Assembly (NCBI RefSeq): GCF_040744945.1
Contig: NZ_CP160453.1
Coordinates: 682,001 to 746,000, forward strand
Direction of reading: 5' to 3'
DNA: 64,000 nt
Source of the DNA: Saccharothrix sp. HUAS TT1
Lineage (GTDB): Bacteria > Actinomycetota > Actinomycetes > Mycobacteriales > Pseudonocardiaceae
Shown: one piece after another, positions 24,690 through 34,173 of the stretch
Position numbering within the stretch: position 1 is the stretch's first letter
Layout of the letters: each line of letters opens with the position of its first letter
Made by a program: the position numbers and the translations under genes
The notes under the pieces: generated by a model
Databases searched by the model: none
What the model was told of the DNA's origin: nothing
The model's input: only the letters and a program-made list of their open reading frames with translations

Positions 24690-25310
24690 CGGCCACTCCC
24701 GATCGTCGACCCGGCCTCGATTCCGCACCCCTAATGCGGGAGGGGCCCCTTTCGTTGCATTCGGTCTCTCGACAGCTGCCGAGAGCCGTCGACCCGTGCC
24801 GGTAGGGCCGCTGATCCCTATACTTGCTGGCCGGCACGCGGCTTCGGCGGTCGGCTGGGATGTGAATGGACTTCAGCAAGATCACCCGGACGAGCGAAAG
24901 AGGGGCGGAGCGGGATCGATGTCATCGCCGATTTCGTTGCCGGGAACAAGGAGGCGGCACACACGGTAGGACCCGTAGGCAGCCCGAGGCATCCGGACTG
25001 CCGGACCACCCGCTGTGGGCTGAAGCGCAGTGGCTCGTGGCGGGCTCAGGTCAAGTGCACGGGCAGCCGCGCGACGGGCACGCGGTAGGCGAGGCGGGCG
25101 GCCGGTCGGTAGGCGAGGGACGCGAGAACGGGCACGCGGCCGTAGGCGAGCCGCGCCCGAGCCCGCCCATGGACACGGGACGGGCGCGAGGGCGGGCGCA
25201 GTGCAAGGTGGATGGTGTGGGCGGGCGTGGCGCGTGGCGTGGGTGACGTGTGGGCGGGCGTGGGCAGGTGCGGGGGTGGGCAGGCGCGTGAGTGGTTAGT
25301 GCGGGGGTGG
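24690..25310. other. 621-bp gene-poor spacer with direct repeats and G-runs
   Basis: No ORF in this spacer has a convincing start, RBS and family resemblance. From 25079 to 25155 the motif GTAGGCGAG recurs three times, and from about 25210 to 25315 the plus strand carries many GGG runs that could form G-quadruplexes. A TATACT hexamer at about 24820 could be a -10 element, but no good -35 precedes it. It may hold the divergent control region of the sigma factor gene. Confidence 0.5.
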
Positions 25311-26306
25311 TTAGGGGACGACGGAGCGCTCCTCGGCGAAGTGGCACGCGCTCGGGTGGTTGCCGACGCGGGTCACCAGGGCCGGTTCCTCTGTCGCGCA
25401 CACGTCCTGCGCCTTCCAGCACCGCGTCCGGAACCGGCAGCCGGATGGGGGGTTGACCGGTGACGGCACGTCGCCGGTCAGGCGGATGACGTCGCGGTGG
25501 CCCCGCAGGGCCGGGTCCGGCACCGGGACGGCGGACAGCAGGGCCTGCGTGTACGGGTGCGTGGGGTGCCCGTAGATCTCCTCCTCCGTCCCGATCTCGA
25601 CGATCTTCCCCAGGTACATGACCGCCACCCGGTCCGACAGGTGCCGCACCACCGACAGGTCGTGCGCGATGAACACGTACGACAGCCCGAACTCGCCCTG
25701 CAGCTCGCCCAGCAGGTTCATCACCTGCGCCTGGATCGACACGTCCAGCGCCGACACCGGCTCGTCGCACACGATCACCTTCGGCCGCAGCGCCAGCGCC
25801 CGCGCGATCCCGATCCGCTGCCGCTGCCCGCCGGAGAACTGGTGCGGGTACCGGTTGATGTGCTCCGGGTTCAGCCCGACGACCTCCAGCAGCTCCCGCA
25901 CCCGCCCCGCCCGCGACGCCCTGGGCGCGACTTCGGGGTGGATCTCGAACGGTTCGCCGATGATGTCGCCGACCGTCATCCGCGGGTTCAGCGACGTGTA
26001 CGGGTCCTGCAGCACGATCTGCATCTCGCGCCGCCACCGGCGCAGCGCGGCGCCCCTCAACCCGAACACCGACGTGCCCTCGAACAGCGCCGTCCCGGAC
26101 GTGGGCGGCTCCAGCCGCATCAGCACCTGCGCCAGCGTCGACTTCCCGCACCCCGACTCGCCGACCACGCCCAGCGTCTCGCCGGCCCGCAGCGTGAACG
26201 ACACCCCGTCCACCGCCCGCACCTGCCCGACGGTCCGCCGGAACGCCACCCCGCGCGTCACCGGGAAGTGCTTGACCAGGTCCCGGACCTCCAGCAGCTC
26301 AACCAC
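25311..26306 (-). CDS. oppF: oligopeptide ABC transporter ATP-binding protein OppF
   Basis: A 331-residue ATPase. Walker A is GESGCGKST, the signature is [17 protein letters not shown], Walker B is [13 protein letters not shown] and the switch His lies in IAHDLSVV. The C-terminal oligo_HPY extension contains paired cysteines ([16 protein letters not shown]). It starts at GTG 26306, overlapping oppD by 8 nt. With OppD it energises uptake of peptides or similar solutes through OppB/OppC. Confidence 0.93.
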   Translation of the reverse strand: MVELLEVRDLVKHFPVTRGVAFRRTVGQVRAVDGVSFTLRAGETLGVVGESGCGKSTLAQVLMRLEPPTSGTALFEGTSVFGLRGAALRRWRREMQIVLQDPYTSLNPRMTVGDIIGEPFEIHPEVAPRASRAGRVRELLEVVGLNPEHINRYPHQFSGGQRQRIGIARALALRPKVIVCDEPVSALDVSIQAQVMNLLGELQGEFGLSYVFIAHDLSVVRHLSDRVAVMYLGKIVEIGTEEEIYGHPTHPYTQALLSAVPVPDPALRGHRDVIRLTGDVPSPVNPPSGCRFRTRCWKAQDVCATEEPALVTRVGNHPSACHFAEERSVVP

Positions 26307-27273
26307 CGACGACCTCCTCCGCGAAGTGGCACGCGCTGGTCCGCCCCGCCCCGAGCCCGACGGGGGACGGCAGGTGCGCGGCGCACACGTCCTCCGCCCG
26401 CGGGCACCGGGGGTGGAACGGGCAGCCGGACGGGATGCGCAGCAGGTTCGGCGGCAGCCCGCGGATCGTCTCCAGCGCCGTCCCCTTGGCGTCCAGCCTG
26501 GGCAGCGACCGCATCAGCGCCGCCGTGTAGGGGTGGCCGGGCGACCGGAACAGCGAGGCCGCGTCGGCCTGCTCCACGATCCGCCCCGCGTACATCACCA
26601 CGATCCGGTCGGCCACCTCGGCGACGACGCCCAGGTCGTGGGTGATCAGCACGAGCCCCATCCGGCGTTCCCGCTGGATCTCCGCCAGCAGGTCCATGAT
26701 CTGCGCCTGCACGGTGACGTCGAGCGCCGTGGTCGGCTCGTCGGCGATCAGCACCTCGGGGTCGAGCGCCAGCGACATCGCGATCATCGCCCGCTGCCGC
26801 ATGCCGCCGGAGAACTGGTGCGGGTACTCGCGGACGCGTTGCCGGGCGGCGGGTATCCGGACCAGGTCGAGCAGTTCGACGGCCCGCGCCCTGGCGTCGG
26901 CCCGGCTCATGCCGCGCCGCACCCGCAGCTGCTCCTCGATCTGGAACCCGACCGTGAAGACGGGGTTCAGCGCGGACAGCGCGTCCTGGAAGATCATCGC
27001 GACGCCCTCGGCGCGGACGGCGCGGCGGCGTTCGGCGGTGGCGGTGAGCAGTTCCTCGCCGTGGAACCGGACGGACCCGCTCGTGACGAACGCGGGCGGG
27101 GTGTCCAGGATGCCCATGATCGCCTGGGCGGTGACGCTCTTGCCCGACCCGGACTCGCCGAGCACGGCCAGCGTCTCGCCCGCGGACACGTGGTAGCTCA
27201 CGCCGTTGAGCACGCGGGCCACCCCGTCGCGGGTCCGGAACTCGACGTGCAGGTCCTCGACCTCCAGCAGCAC
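26299..27273 (-). CDS. oppD: oligopeptide ABC transporter ATP-binding protein OppD
   Basis: A 324-residue ATPase starting at GTG 27273 with GGAGGGG upstream. Walker A is [12 protein letters not shown], the signature is [17 protein letters not shown], and Walker B is [12 protein letters not shown]. The C-terminal segment ([16 protein letters not shown]) is the oligo_HPY cysteine-bearing extension of this family. It works as the partner of OppF. Minus-strand operon order is oppA, oppB, oppC, oppD, oppF. Confidence 0.93.
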   Translation of the reverse strand: MLLEVEDLHVEFRTRDGVARVLNGVSYHVSAGETLAVLGESGSGKSVTAQAIMGILDTPPAFVTSGSVRFHGEELLTATAERRRAVRAEGVAMIFQDALSALNPVFTVGFQIEEQLRVRRGMSRADARARAVELLDLVRIPAARQRVREYPHQFSGGMRQRAMIAMSLALDPEVLIADEPTTALDVTVQAQIMDLLAEIQRERRMGLVLITHDLGVVAEVADRIVVMYAGRIVEQADAASLFRSPGHPYTAALMRSLPRLDAKGTALETIRGLPPNLLRIPSGCPFHPRCPRAEDVCAAHLPSPVGLGAGRTSACHFAEEVVGG

Positions 27274-27283
27274 GACACCCCTC

Positions 27284-28183
27284 CTAGCGGAGCTTCGGGT
27301 CGAGGGCTTCGCGCACGGCGTCGCCCAGCATCACGAACGCGAGCACGGTGGCGGTCAGGAAACCGGCCGGGAACAGCAGGGCGTGCGGTGCGACGCGCAG
27401 GTAGTCCTTGGCGCTGTTGATCATCACGCCCCACGACACGACCGGTGGCCGCAGCCCGATGCCCAGGTAGGACAGGGTGGCTTCGGCGCCGATGAACGCG
27501 CCGAGCGCGATCGTGGAGTACACCAGCACGGGCGCGACGCAGTTGGGCAGCAGGTGCTTGCCGATGATCCGCCCGGACGACGCGCCGAGCGCCCGCGCCG
27601 CCTTGACGTAGTCCTGCTGCTTGGCCGCGATCGCGGTGGACCGCATGATCCGCATCGCGACCGGCCAGGACAGCACCGAGATGGACAGCACGACCTGCGC
27701 GACGATCCGCGTCGGTCCGGCGTCGCCGCCCGCGTTCAGCGTGGTGAGGATGACGATCGCGCCGAGCACGAACGGCACGCCGACGAACACGTCGGCGATC
27801 CGGGACACCACGGCGTCCAGCCACCCGCCGTAGAAGCCGGCCAGCATGCCGATGGACGCGCCGACCAGCACGACGCCGATGGTGGCCAACAACCCCACCA
27901 CCAGCGACGCGCGCGTGCCGTGGACGACTCGCGTGTAGATGTCGTAGCCCTGGTTGTCGTACCCGAACCAGGCGGCCGAGGAGGGCGCGCCGCGGGACCG
28001 CGACAGCACGGCCTCGTTCGGGTCGCCGGAGGTGAACAGGCCGGGGAACGCCGCCATCAGCACCACGAGCAGGATCAGCGACATCGACACCCAGAACAGG
28101 GGTCGCCGCCGCAGCGCGTGCCAGGCGTCGCCGAACAGCCCGCGCGGCCGTTCCACCACGAGCGCGGCGAGTTGGTCACTCAT
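27284..28183 (-). CDS. oppC: oligopeptide ABC transporter permease OppC
   Basis: A 299-residue inner-membrane permease with about six helices, an N-terminal OppC-specific helix (FWVSMSLILLVVLMAAFPGLF) and the cytosolic EAA loop KAARALGASSGRIIGKHLLPN, which docks on the ATPases. It overlaps oppB by 8 nt. The N-terminal region contains the GYDNQGYDIYTRVVHGTR segment common to dipeptide/oligopeptide permeases. Confidence 0.93.
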   Translation of the reverse strand: MSDQLAALVVERPRGLFGDAWHALRRRPLFWVSMSLILLVVLMAAFPGLFTSGDPNEAVLSRSRGAPSSAAWFGYDNQGYDIYTRVVHGTRASLVVGLLATIGVVLVGASIGMLAGFYGGWLDAVVSRIADVFVGVPFVLGAIVILTTLNAGGDAGPTRIVAQVVLSISVLSWPVAMRIMRSTAIAAKQQDYVKAARALGASSGRIIGKHLLPNCVAPVLVYSTIALGAFIGAEATLSYLGIGLRPPVVSWGVMINSAKDYLRVAPHALLFPAGFLTATVLAFVMLGDAVREALDPKLR

Positions 28184-29099
28184 AGCGGATCCTCGGGTCC
28201 AAGACCGCGTACAGCAGGTCGACCAGCAACGTCATCAGCAGGTACACCAGCACCAGCACGGTGACCACGCCGGTCACCATGGCGCCGTCCTTGGTCAGGA
28301 TGGAGCGGAACACCAGCCCGCCGACGCCGGGCACGTTGAAGATGCCCTCGGTGACGATCGCGCCGCCCAGGAACGCGCCCAGGTCGGTGCCGAGGAACGT
28401 GATCACCGGGATCAGCGAGTTCCGCAGCAGGTGCACGCCGACGATGCGCCGCGGCGGCAGCCCCTTCGCCGCGGCGGTGCGCACGTAGTCGGCGCGCCGG
28501 TTCTCGGCGATGCTCGCCCGGGACAGCCGGGCCACGTAGGCCATCGACAGGCTGGCCAGCACGAAGCCGGGCACGAGCAGGTTGCCGAACGACGGCGTGG
28601 TGACCGTCGGCGCGATCCACCCGAGCTGCAGGCCGAAGACCAGCTGCACGACGTACCCGGTGACGAACACCGGGATGGAGATCAGGAACAGCGTCGAGAC
28701 CAGCACCAGGCTGTCCAGGAAGCCGCGGTTGCGCAGCCCGGACACGACGCCCGCGGTGATGCCGATGACGGCCTCGACCAGCAGGGCCACCAGCGCCAGG
28801 CGCAGGGTCACCGGGAACGTCGCCGCGATCCGGTCGACCACCTGCACGCCGGACGACGTGACGCCGAAGTCGCCCTGCAGCAGGTTGACGAGGTACTTCC
28901 AGTACTGCAGGAGCAGCGGGTCGTCGAGGTTGAACCGGTCGCGCATCATCGACACGTAGGACTCGGGGCAGTCGCGCTCGCCGCACTTGCCCTCGAACGG
29001 GTCGCCGGGCACCGCCCACACCAGCACGTAGATCAGGAACGTGGTGCCGACGAACACCGGCACCATCTGCAACAGCCTGCGCAGCACGTAGCGCCCCAA
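28176..29099 (-). CDS. oppB: oligopeptide ABC transporter permease OppB
   Basis: A 307-residue permease. TTG 29099 is chosen because AAGGGG lies 6 nt upstream and it yields the canonical GRYVLRRLLQMVPVFVGTTF N-terminus; the larger open frame upstream only shadows oppA. It has six helices and the EAA loop RTAAAKGLPPRRIVGVHLLRN. An extracytoplasmic loop contains two cysteines (KCGERDCPESY), a feature seen in some actinobacterial OppB proteins. It overlaps oppC by 8 nt. Confidence 0.9.
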   Translation of the reverse strand: MGRYVLRRLLQMVPVFVGTTFLIYVLVWAVPGDPFEGKCGERDCPESYVSMMRDRFNLDDPLLLQYWKYLVNLLQGDFGVTSSGVQVVDRIAATFPVTLRLALVALLVEAVIGITAGVVSGLRNRGFLDSLVLVSTLFLISIPVFVTGYVVQLVFGLQLGWIAPTVTTPSFGNLLVPGFVLASLSMAYVARLSRASIAENRRADYVRTAAAKGLPPRRIVGVHLLRNSLIPVITFLGTDLGAFLGGAIVTEGIFNVPGVGGLVFRSILTKDGAMVTGVVTVLVLVYLLMTLLVDLLYAVLDPRIRYE

Positions 29100-29163
29100 C
29101 GAGCACCCCTTCGACACGAGACCGGGATCGGGACCGGCGCCGGACCGGCGCGGGGACCGGGTC

Positions 29164-29196
29164 GGGGCCGGCCCGGAGGTGGTCCGGGCCGGCCCC
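29164..29196 (-). terminator. hairpin between oppA and oppB
   Basis: A 14-bp perfect inverted repeat (29164-29177 with 29183-29196, 5-nt loop) directly after the oppA stop on the minus strand. In transporter operons such intercistronic hairpins commonly reduce downstream transcription or protect the binding-protein mRNA, giving more OppA than permease. Confidence 0.75.
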
Positions 29197-29206
29197 GCGC
29201 CGGTCG

Positions 29207-30829
29207 CTAGGCCACTTCGACCGTGTACAGGTCGAGCGTGCGGAACGGGTCGAGGTTGGCCACCTTGAGCCGGTCGGACCGGCCGCCGATGGTGTTCTGC
29301 GTCCACAGCGGGACGGACGGCAGGTCCTCGGCCAGCATCCGCTCGGCTTCGAGGTACAGCTCGATGGCCTCGTCCTCGCTGGACGCCCGGTCGGCCTCGG
29401 CGAGCTTGGCGTCGAACGCCGGGTTGGAGTACAGCCCGTCGTTGGAGGACGCGCCGGTGCGGAACAGCGGCGTGAGCCAGTTCTCGATCGACGGGTAGTC
29501 GGCGATCCAGCCGGCCCGGTACATGCCGGTCATCTCGTGCGCGTTCACCTTCTGCCGGAACTCGCCGAAGCTGGTCGTCGGCAGGAACCTGGTTTCGACG
29601 CCGAGGGTGTTCTTGATGCTGTTGACGACCGCTTCGGCCCACTCCTGGTGGCCGCCGTCGGTGTTGGACAGCAGCAGGATCTCGCCGGTGTGGCCGGACT
29701 TGGCGTACGCGGCCTTGGCCTTGTCCGGGTCGAACGCGCAGTAGTCGCCGCACTGGCCGGGCCGGTAGCCCTTCATCAGCGGGTGCACCCAGCCGTCGGC
29801 GGGTTTGCGGGTGCCCTCGAAGATCCGCTGGGTGATCTCCTCGCGGTTGATCGACATGGAGATCGCGCGGCGCAGCTCGACGTTGTCGTAGGGCGGCAGG
29901 TAGAGCGGGAACGCGATGGTCTGGTTGTTCAGCGTCTCGCGCTGCACGACCCGGTCGCCGAGGTCGGTCTCGTACTGCCTGCCGGCCAGCGCGTTGGGCG
30001 GCAGTTCCTCCATGAAGTCGAGGTTGTTCGCGACGAGGTCGGCGTAGGCGGACTCGCGGCTCTGGTAGACCTTGAGCGTCAGGTCCTTGAACTTCGGCTT
30101 GTCGGCGCCCTTGTAGTCGTCGTTGCGGGTCAGCTTGATGTCGGTGCCGACGCTGCGCGAGACGAACTTGAACGGGCCGTTGCCGATCGGGTTGGCCTCG
30201 AACGCCTGGCGGTCGGTGAAGAACGCCTCCGGCAGGGGCGAGAACACCTCGTAGCCGACGGTCACCGGGAACACCGAGAACGGTTCGGACAGGGTGATGG
30301 TGAACGTGTGGTCGTCCACGACCTCCAGCCCGGACATGGTGTCGGTGGTCGGGGTCGGCGCCTTCTGCTCGCCGTCGGGGCCGTCGGGGTCCTTGGGGTG
30401 GACGACCTCGTAGCCCTCGATCTGGGAGAAGAAGCTGGCGCCCTGGGTGGCGTTGGGGCCGTAGGCGGTCCAGTTCCAGGCGTCGACGAAGCTCTTCGCG
30501 GTGACGGGGCTGCCGTCGTGGAACTGCCAACCCTGCTTGATCTTGACGGTGAAGACCTTGGAGTCGGAGGTCTCGATGGACTCGGCCATCGCGTTCCTCG
30601 GCTGCGCGTCCTGCGCGCTGTACTCGATCAGGCCGGTGAACAGCGGGTCGAGGACGCGGCTGCCGCCCGCCTCGGTGGTGTTGCCCGGGACGAGCGGGTT
30701 CTCCGGCTCGGTGTTGAAGATGGTGATGGCGGCGTCGGTGTTCGAGCCGGCCGGCGTGTCCGCCGAACCGCAGGCCGTGGCCGCCAGGGCGACCACCGCG
30801 GCCGCGGCGGCTAATCGGGCAAGTGACAT
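29207..30829 (-). CDS. oppA: oligopeptide ABC transporter substrate-binding lipoprotein OppA
   Basis: A 540-residue SBP_bac_5-type binding lipoprotein. ATG 30829 has GGGAGG upstream and gives a signal peptide with lipobox LAATAC, the Cys being lipidated. The body has the family pattern: GLIEYSAQDAQP, KQGWQFHDGSPVTAKSFVDAW, then NGPFKFVSR and RRAISMSINREEI. It captures peptides outside the membrane for the OppBCDF complex. The long upstream extension of the frame lacks coding support. Confidence 0.93.
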   Translation of the reverse strand: MSLARLAAAAAVVALAATACGSADTPAGSNTDAAITIFNTEPENPLVPGNTTEAGGSRVLDPLFTGLIEYSAQDAQPRNAMAESIETSDSKVFTVKIKQGWQFHDGSPVTAKSFVDAWNWTAYGPNATQGASFFSQIEGYEVVHPKDPDGPDGEQKAPTPTTDTMSGLEVVDDHTFTITLSEPFSVFPVTVGYEVFSPLPEAFFTDRQAFEANPIGNGPFKFVSRSVGTDIKLTRNDDYKGADKPKFKDLTLKVYQSRESAYADLVANNLDFMEELPPNALAGRQYETDLGDRVVQRETLNNQTIAFPLYLPPYDNVELRRAISMSINREEITQRIFEGTRKPADGWVHPLMKGYRPGQCGDYCAFDPDKAKAAYAKSGHTGEILLLSNTDGGHQEWAEAVVNSIKNTLGVETRFLPTTSFGEFRQKVNAHEMTGMYRAGWIADYPSIENWLTPLFRTGASSNDGLYSNPAFDAKLAEADRASSEDEAIELYLEAERMLAEDLPSVPLWTQNTIGGRSDRLKVANLDPFRTLDLYTVEVA

Positions 30830-30999
30830 GGGTCCTCCCACCTGTTCGCGCGTGACCGAGCGGAGTCGACCGCGTTGCACAGCGTGGGAGTGAACCTAGA
30901 GGGTCAGGTGACGCGAGCCACGAGGGTGAGGCGTCACAACCTCGTCACGAACAATCCCAGTTGACAGCGGAATAACCGTGCCGACCGGTCCGGCAGCGC

Positions 31000-31950
31000 C
31001 TAGGCCAGGGAGAACGCGATGCCGTCGAGGATGTCGTGCTCGCTCGCGACGAGTTCGGTGATCCCCCGCGCTTCGAGGTGGTCGGCCAGCGTGCGGACGA
31101 TCAGCGCGCCGCCGCAGATCACGTCCACCCGGCCGGGGTGCATCGGGCCGAGCGCGGCGCGTTCGTCGTGACTCGCGGTGAGCAGCTTCGAGGTGGTCTC
31201 GCGGATGGCGTCGAGGCTGAGCCGGGCGAGGTGGATCTCGTCCGGCTCGTACCGGGGCAGCTCCTTGGCCAGGGCGACGAGCGTGGTGACGGTGCCGGCC
31301 ACCCCGATCCAGGTGCGGGCCCGGGACACCGGGACGGCGTCGAACGCCTCGGCGAGGACGTCCCGCGCCACCCGCACCGCCTCCTCGACCTCGGCCTCGG
31401 TGGGCGGGTCGCCGTGCAGGCAGCGCTCGGTGAGCCGGACGCAGCCGATGTCGACGGACCGGGCGGCGGAGACGTCGCCGCGCACGCCGTCCCAGGCGCC
31501 GAGGACGAGTTCGGTGGAGCCGCCGCCGATGTCGGAGACGAGGAACGGGCCCTCGGCGGCGTCCAGGTCGGACACCGCGCCGGTGAACGACAGCCGGGCT
31601 TCCTCGTCGCCGGTGATGACCTCGGCCTCGACGCCCAGGACGTCCCGGGTCATGGCGAAGAACGCGTCCTTGTTGGCGGCGTCGCGGGTGGCGGAGGTGG
31701 CGACCATGCGGACCCGCTCGGCGCCCTTGCGGCGCAGGGCGTTCGCGTAGTCGGCGAGCGCGGCGCGGGTGCGGGCGATGGCGTCGGGGTGCAGCTGCCC
31801 GGTGGCGTCGACGCCCTGGCCGAGCCGGACGACCCGCATCTCGCGGTGCACGTCGCGCAGCCACCGCTCGCCACCGTCCGAAGTGGTCACGTCGGCGACC
31901 AGCAGGCGGATCGAGTTGGTCCCGCAGTCGATCGCGGCCACGCGTGCCAT
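31000..31950 (-). CDS. ppx: Ppx/GppA-family exopolyphosphatase
   Basis: A 316-residue ASKHA-fold phosphatase starting at ATG 31950, preceded by GGGAGGAA. The phosphate-1 motif AAIDCGTNSIRLLVAD and the phosphate-2 motif LVSDIGGGSTELVLG are intact. It hydrolyses polyphosphate and/or the pentaphosphate side chain of pppGpp. It matches the mycobacterial ppx2 position near eno, ftsB and the DUF501 gene, although a pseudogene and a transglycosylase gene now separate it from them. Confidence 0.92.
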   Translation of the reverse strand: MARVAAIDCGTNSIRLLVADVTTSDGGERWLRDVHREMRVVRLGQGVDATGQLHPDAIARTRAALADYANALRRKGAERVRMVATSATRDAANKDAFFAMTRDVLGVEAEVITGDEEARLSFTGAVSDLDAAEGPFLVSDIGGGSTELVLGAWDGVRGDVSAARSVDIGCVRLTERCLHGDPPTEAEVEEAVRVARDVLAEAFDAVPVSRARTWIGVAGTVTTLVALAKELPRYEPDEIHLARLSLDAIRETTSKLLTASHDERAALGPMHPGRVDVICGGALIVRTLADHLEARGITELVASEHDILDGIAFSLA

Positions 31951-32039
31951 GCCGTGGTTCCTCCCTGCCGGTGGGTGCTGCCAGCAGGGTAGTCGGCCGG
32001 GCGAGGGGGACCCGAGGGCCCGGGTCCCCCTCGACGCGG

Positions 32040-32580
32040 TCAGTTGGGCGCGTGGACCGGTCGGCGGCGTTCGCCGCGTAGTCCCTGGTCGCGCCGCGCA
32101 CGAACATGTCCTGCTCGGCGTGGTCGCCGGAGAAGTGCTGCTGGATCGAGCCGTTGAACGGCGTGGTGGACGCGTTGCGGCCGCACACGTCGGCGCAGAC
32201 CGCGGTGGGGCCGGAGTTGCGCACCTTGAAGCCGCCCGCGCGGAACTCGCGCAGCGTGCCCTTGAACGGCGAGCGCGGGTCGTCCCACGCCACCCGCCGG
32301 CCGGTCCGGTCGGTGATCCGCCGGGCCGCGTCGCAGTAGTCGCCGCGGATGCCCTCGTAGCAGAGGTCGACCTGGCGTTCCACGCCTGGGTGACCCGCTG
32401 GCCGGAGGCGAAGCTCCACGTCAGCGTCCACGAGCCGATCGGTCGCCCAGGTTGGTGATGTTCACGTTCGCGGTGAAGCCGCCCTGCCGCTGGGTCGCGA
32501 TCGCGTAGGTGACGCCGCAGCCCGGTGCGGCGACGACCGCGGCCGTTAAGAGGTTCCTGTGCCTGCGCATGGGTGTGCCG
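32040..32580 (-). pseudogene. frameshifted secreted protein with CBM2-like module
   Basis: Pieces of one protein lie in different frames. From ATG 32580 the frame encodes CGVTYAIATQRQGGFTANVN followed by ITNLG, the start of a CBM2 cellulose-binding module. A second frame continues PIGSWTLTWSFASGQRVTQ and AWNA. A third then encodes a Cys-containing ~100-residue domain (CYEGIRGDYCDAARR ... SPFKGTLREFRAGGFKVRN ... RGATRDYAAN). The last residues PVHAPN and the stop at 32040 are in yet another frame. At least three single-base shifts are needed (near 32447, 32380 and 32065). An N-terminal TTA codon is present. Sequencing error is possible but less likely, as flanking genes are intact. Confidence 0.72.
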
Positions 32581-32639
32581 CCTCCCGGGAGGTGTTACCA
32601 GGTCGCGGAAAGGCGACGTCCCGATTTCCCGGGGACGGC

Positions 32640-34043
32640 TCAGGTGGCCCTCATGGACGACGTCACCGACGGGCGGTCGCCGGACGACGAGGACGAGCCG
32701 CCGGAGCTGCTGGAACCGACGGAGCTGCCGGAGCTGCTGGAGCTGCCGCCCGTGGTGCCGCCGGGCGTCGTGCCCTCGGGGGTCGTGGTGACGGCAGGCT
32801 CCGCGGCGGTCGTGGTCGTCGTCGTGGTGGTGGTCGTCGTCGTCACGCAGCTCGGCGGGACCGGGGGCGTGGTGGTCGACGTCGGCGCCGTGGTGCTGGT
32901 GGTCGTGCTGGTGCTGGTCGGCGTGTCCGTGGGGCACGTCGGCGTGGTGGTCGTCGTCGTGGTGGTGCTGCCCGTCGGCGACAGGGTGATCGTCACACCG
33001 GGCCGCGACGTCGTCGTGGTCGTCGTCGGGTTCGGCGTGCCCGAGGACGGCGGCGTGGTGTTGCCGGGCGGCGCGGTGCCGTTGTCGTTCGGCGGGGTGC
33101 CGTTCGACGGGTCCTGGTCCTGGTCCTGCCCGAAGTCGTCGTCCGAGCCGACCATGTCCGGCAGCACGGGCACGCCGCTGGCGTAGATGTCCGCCCAGTA
33201 CAGCACCGTGGCCACGTACTCGTTCGAGTGGTTGTAGCGGAACACCGAGCGCGCGCGCTGCTCCGGGTCGCTCACGTCCGCGCCGTTCGCGCACAGGTAG
33301 TTGCCCGCGCCGATGGTGGCGTCGTAGATGTTGTTCGGGTCCCGGTCGCCGTCGCCGTTGCCGTCGGCCGCGTAACCGGCCCAGGTGGACGGGATGAACT
33401 GCATCGGGCCGACCGCCCGGTCCCACGTGCGGTCGCCGTCGAACCGGCCGCCGTCGGTGTCCCGGATGGCGGCCATGCCGGGCCCGCCGTCGAGCACCGG
33501 GCCCAGGATCGGGTTGACCGTGGTGCCGTTCTCGGCGACCCGGCCGCCCCGGGCGTGCCCGGACTCGATCCGGCCGATGCTCGCCAGCAGCGGCCAGTCG
33601 AGGTTGCAGCCGGGGGTGGTCTGCGCCAGCCGGTCCGCCGCCCGCATGTAGGCGTCGAGCATCACGCCGGGGATGCCGTGCTGGCCCTCGCGCAGGAAAC
33701 CGCCCTCCAGCGGGGGCAGGTCGTCCTCGAACTCCGACGGGTCGTCCGCGTCGGCCAGCAGCGCGGCGCTCACCTCGTCGGCCTCCGGCAGCTTGCCGGT
33801 CGCGCCCAGCTGGCCCCTGCCGTTCAGCGCGAGGGTGCCCAGCACGTCGCCGGAGCCGGGCGGCACGATTTCCACGTCGGAGCGGGCCGCGAGGTTGATC
33901 CAGTCGACCGGGTTCGCGGTGTGCAGCAGCGCGGGCACCAGCATCGCGGCGGTCGCGGTGGCGGCGAAGCCCCATTGCCGAGGCGTCATCGTGCCCGGGT
34001 GGACCCTGGTCCTCTTCCGCACCCGACGCTTCGACCTAGGCAC
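32640..34043 (-). CDS. lytic transglycosylase with Thr/Ser-rich C-terminal tail
   Basis: A 467-residue exported muramidase-like protein. GTG 34043 has GGGGAG 8 nt upstream; ATG 34070 is an alternative start. A basic N-terminus and one hydrophobic helix (FAATATAAMLVPALL) precede an MltB/SLT-like domain with catalytic Glu in IGRIESGHARGG and the motif WDRAVGPMQFIPSTWAGYA. The last ~170 residues are low complexity: Pro/Thr, poly-Thr runs, then Gly/Ser repeats. Such enzymes cleave peptidoglycan glycan strands. The tail may span the cell wall or be glycosylated. Confidence 0.88.
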   Translation of the reverse strand: MPRSKRRVRKRTRVHPGTMTPRQWGFAATATAAMLVPALLHTANPVDWINLAARSDVEIVPPGSGDVLGTLALNGRGQLGATGKLPEADEVSAALLADADDPSEFEDDLPPLEGGFLREGQHGIPGVMLDAYMRAADRLAQTTPGCNLDWPLLASIGRIESGHARGGRVAENGTTVNPILGPVLDGGPGMAAIRDTDGGRFDGDRTWDRAVGPMQFIPSTWAGYAADGNGDGDRDPNNIYDATIGAGNYLCANGADVSDPEQRARSVFRYNHSNEYVATVLYWADIYASGVPVLPDMVGSDDDFGQDQDQDPSNGTPPNDNGTAPPGNTTPPSSGTPNPTTTTTTSRPGVTITLSPTGSTTTTTTTTPTCPTDTPTSTSTTTSTTAPTSTTTPPVPPSCVTTTTTTTTTTTTAAEPAVTTTPEGTTPGGTTGGSSSSSGSSVGSSSSGGSSSSSGDRPSVTSSMRAT

Positions 34044-34173
34044 GCCACGAACTCCCCATCGCCTCGTCATCCGGCCCGCAGACCAGCCTGCCTGATCCGA
34101 TCGGCGGTGTCACGGCCGATCGCCCGCTTTGTGCCCGGAGACCTGCTTTGTGCCCGAAGAACCCACCCGGCGG

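Noticed and set aside
24866..25246. 126-codon ORF in the spacer between the ECF sigma gene and opp operon
   Set aside because: Low-complexity Gly/Arg-rich composition, no RBS or motifs; another frame fits equally well.
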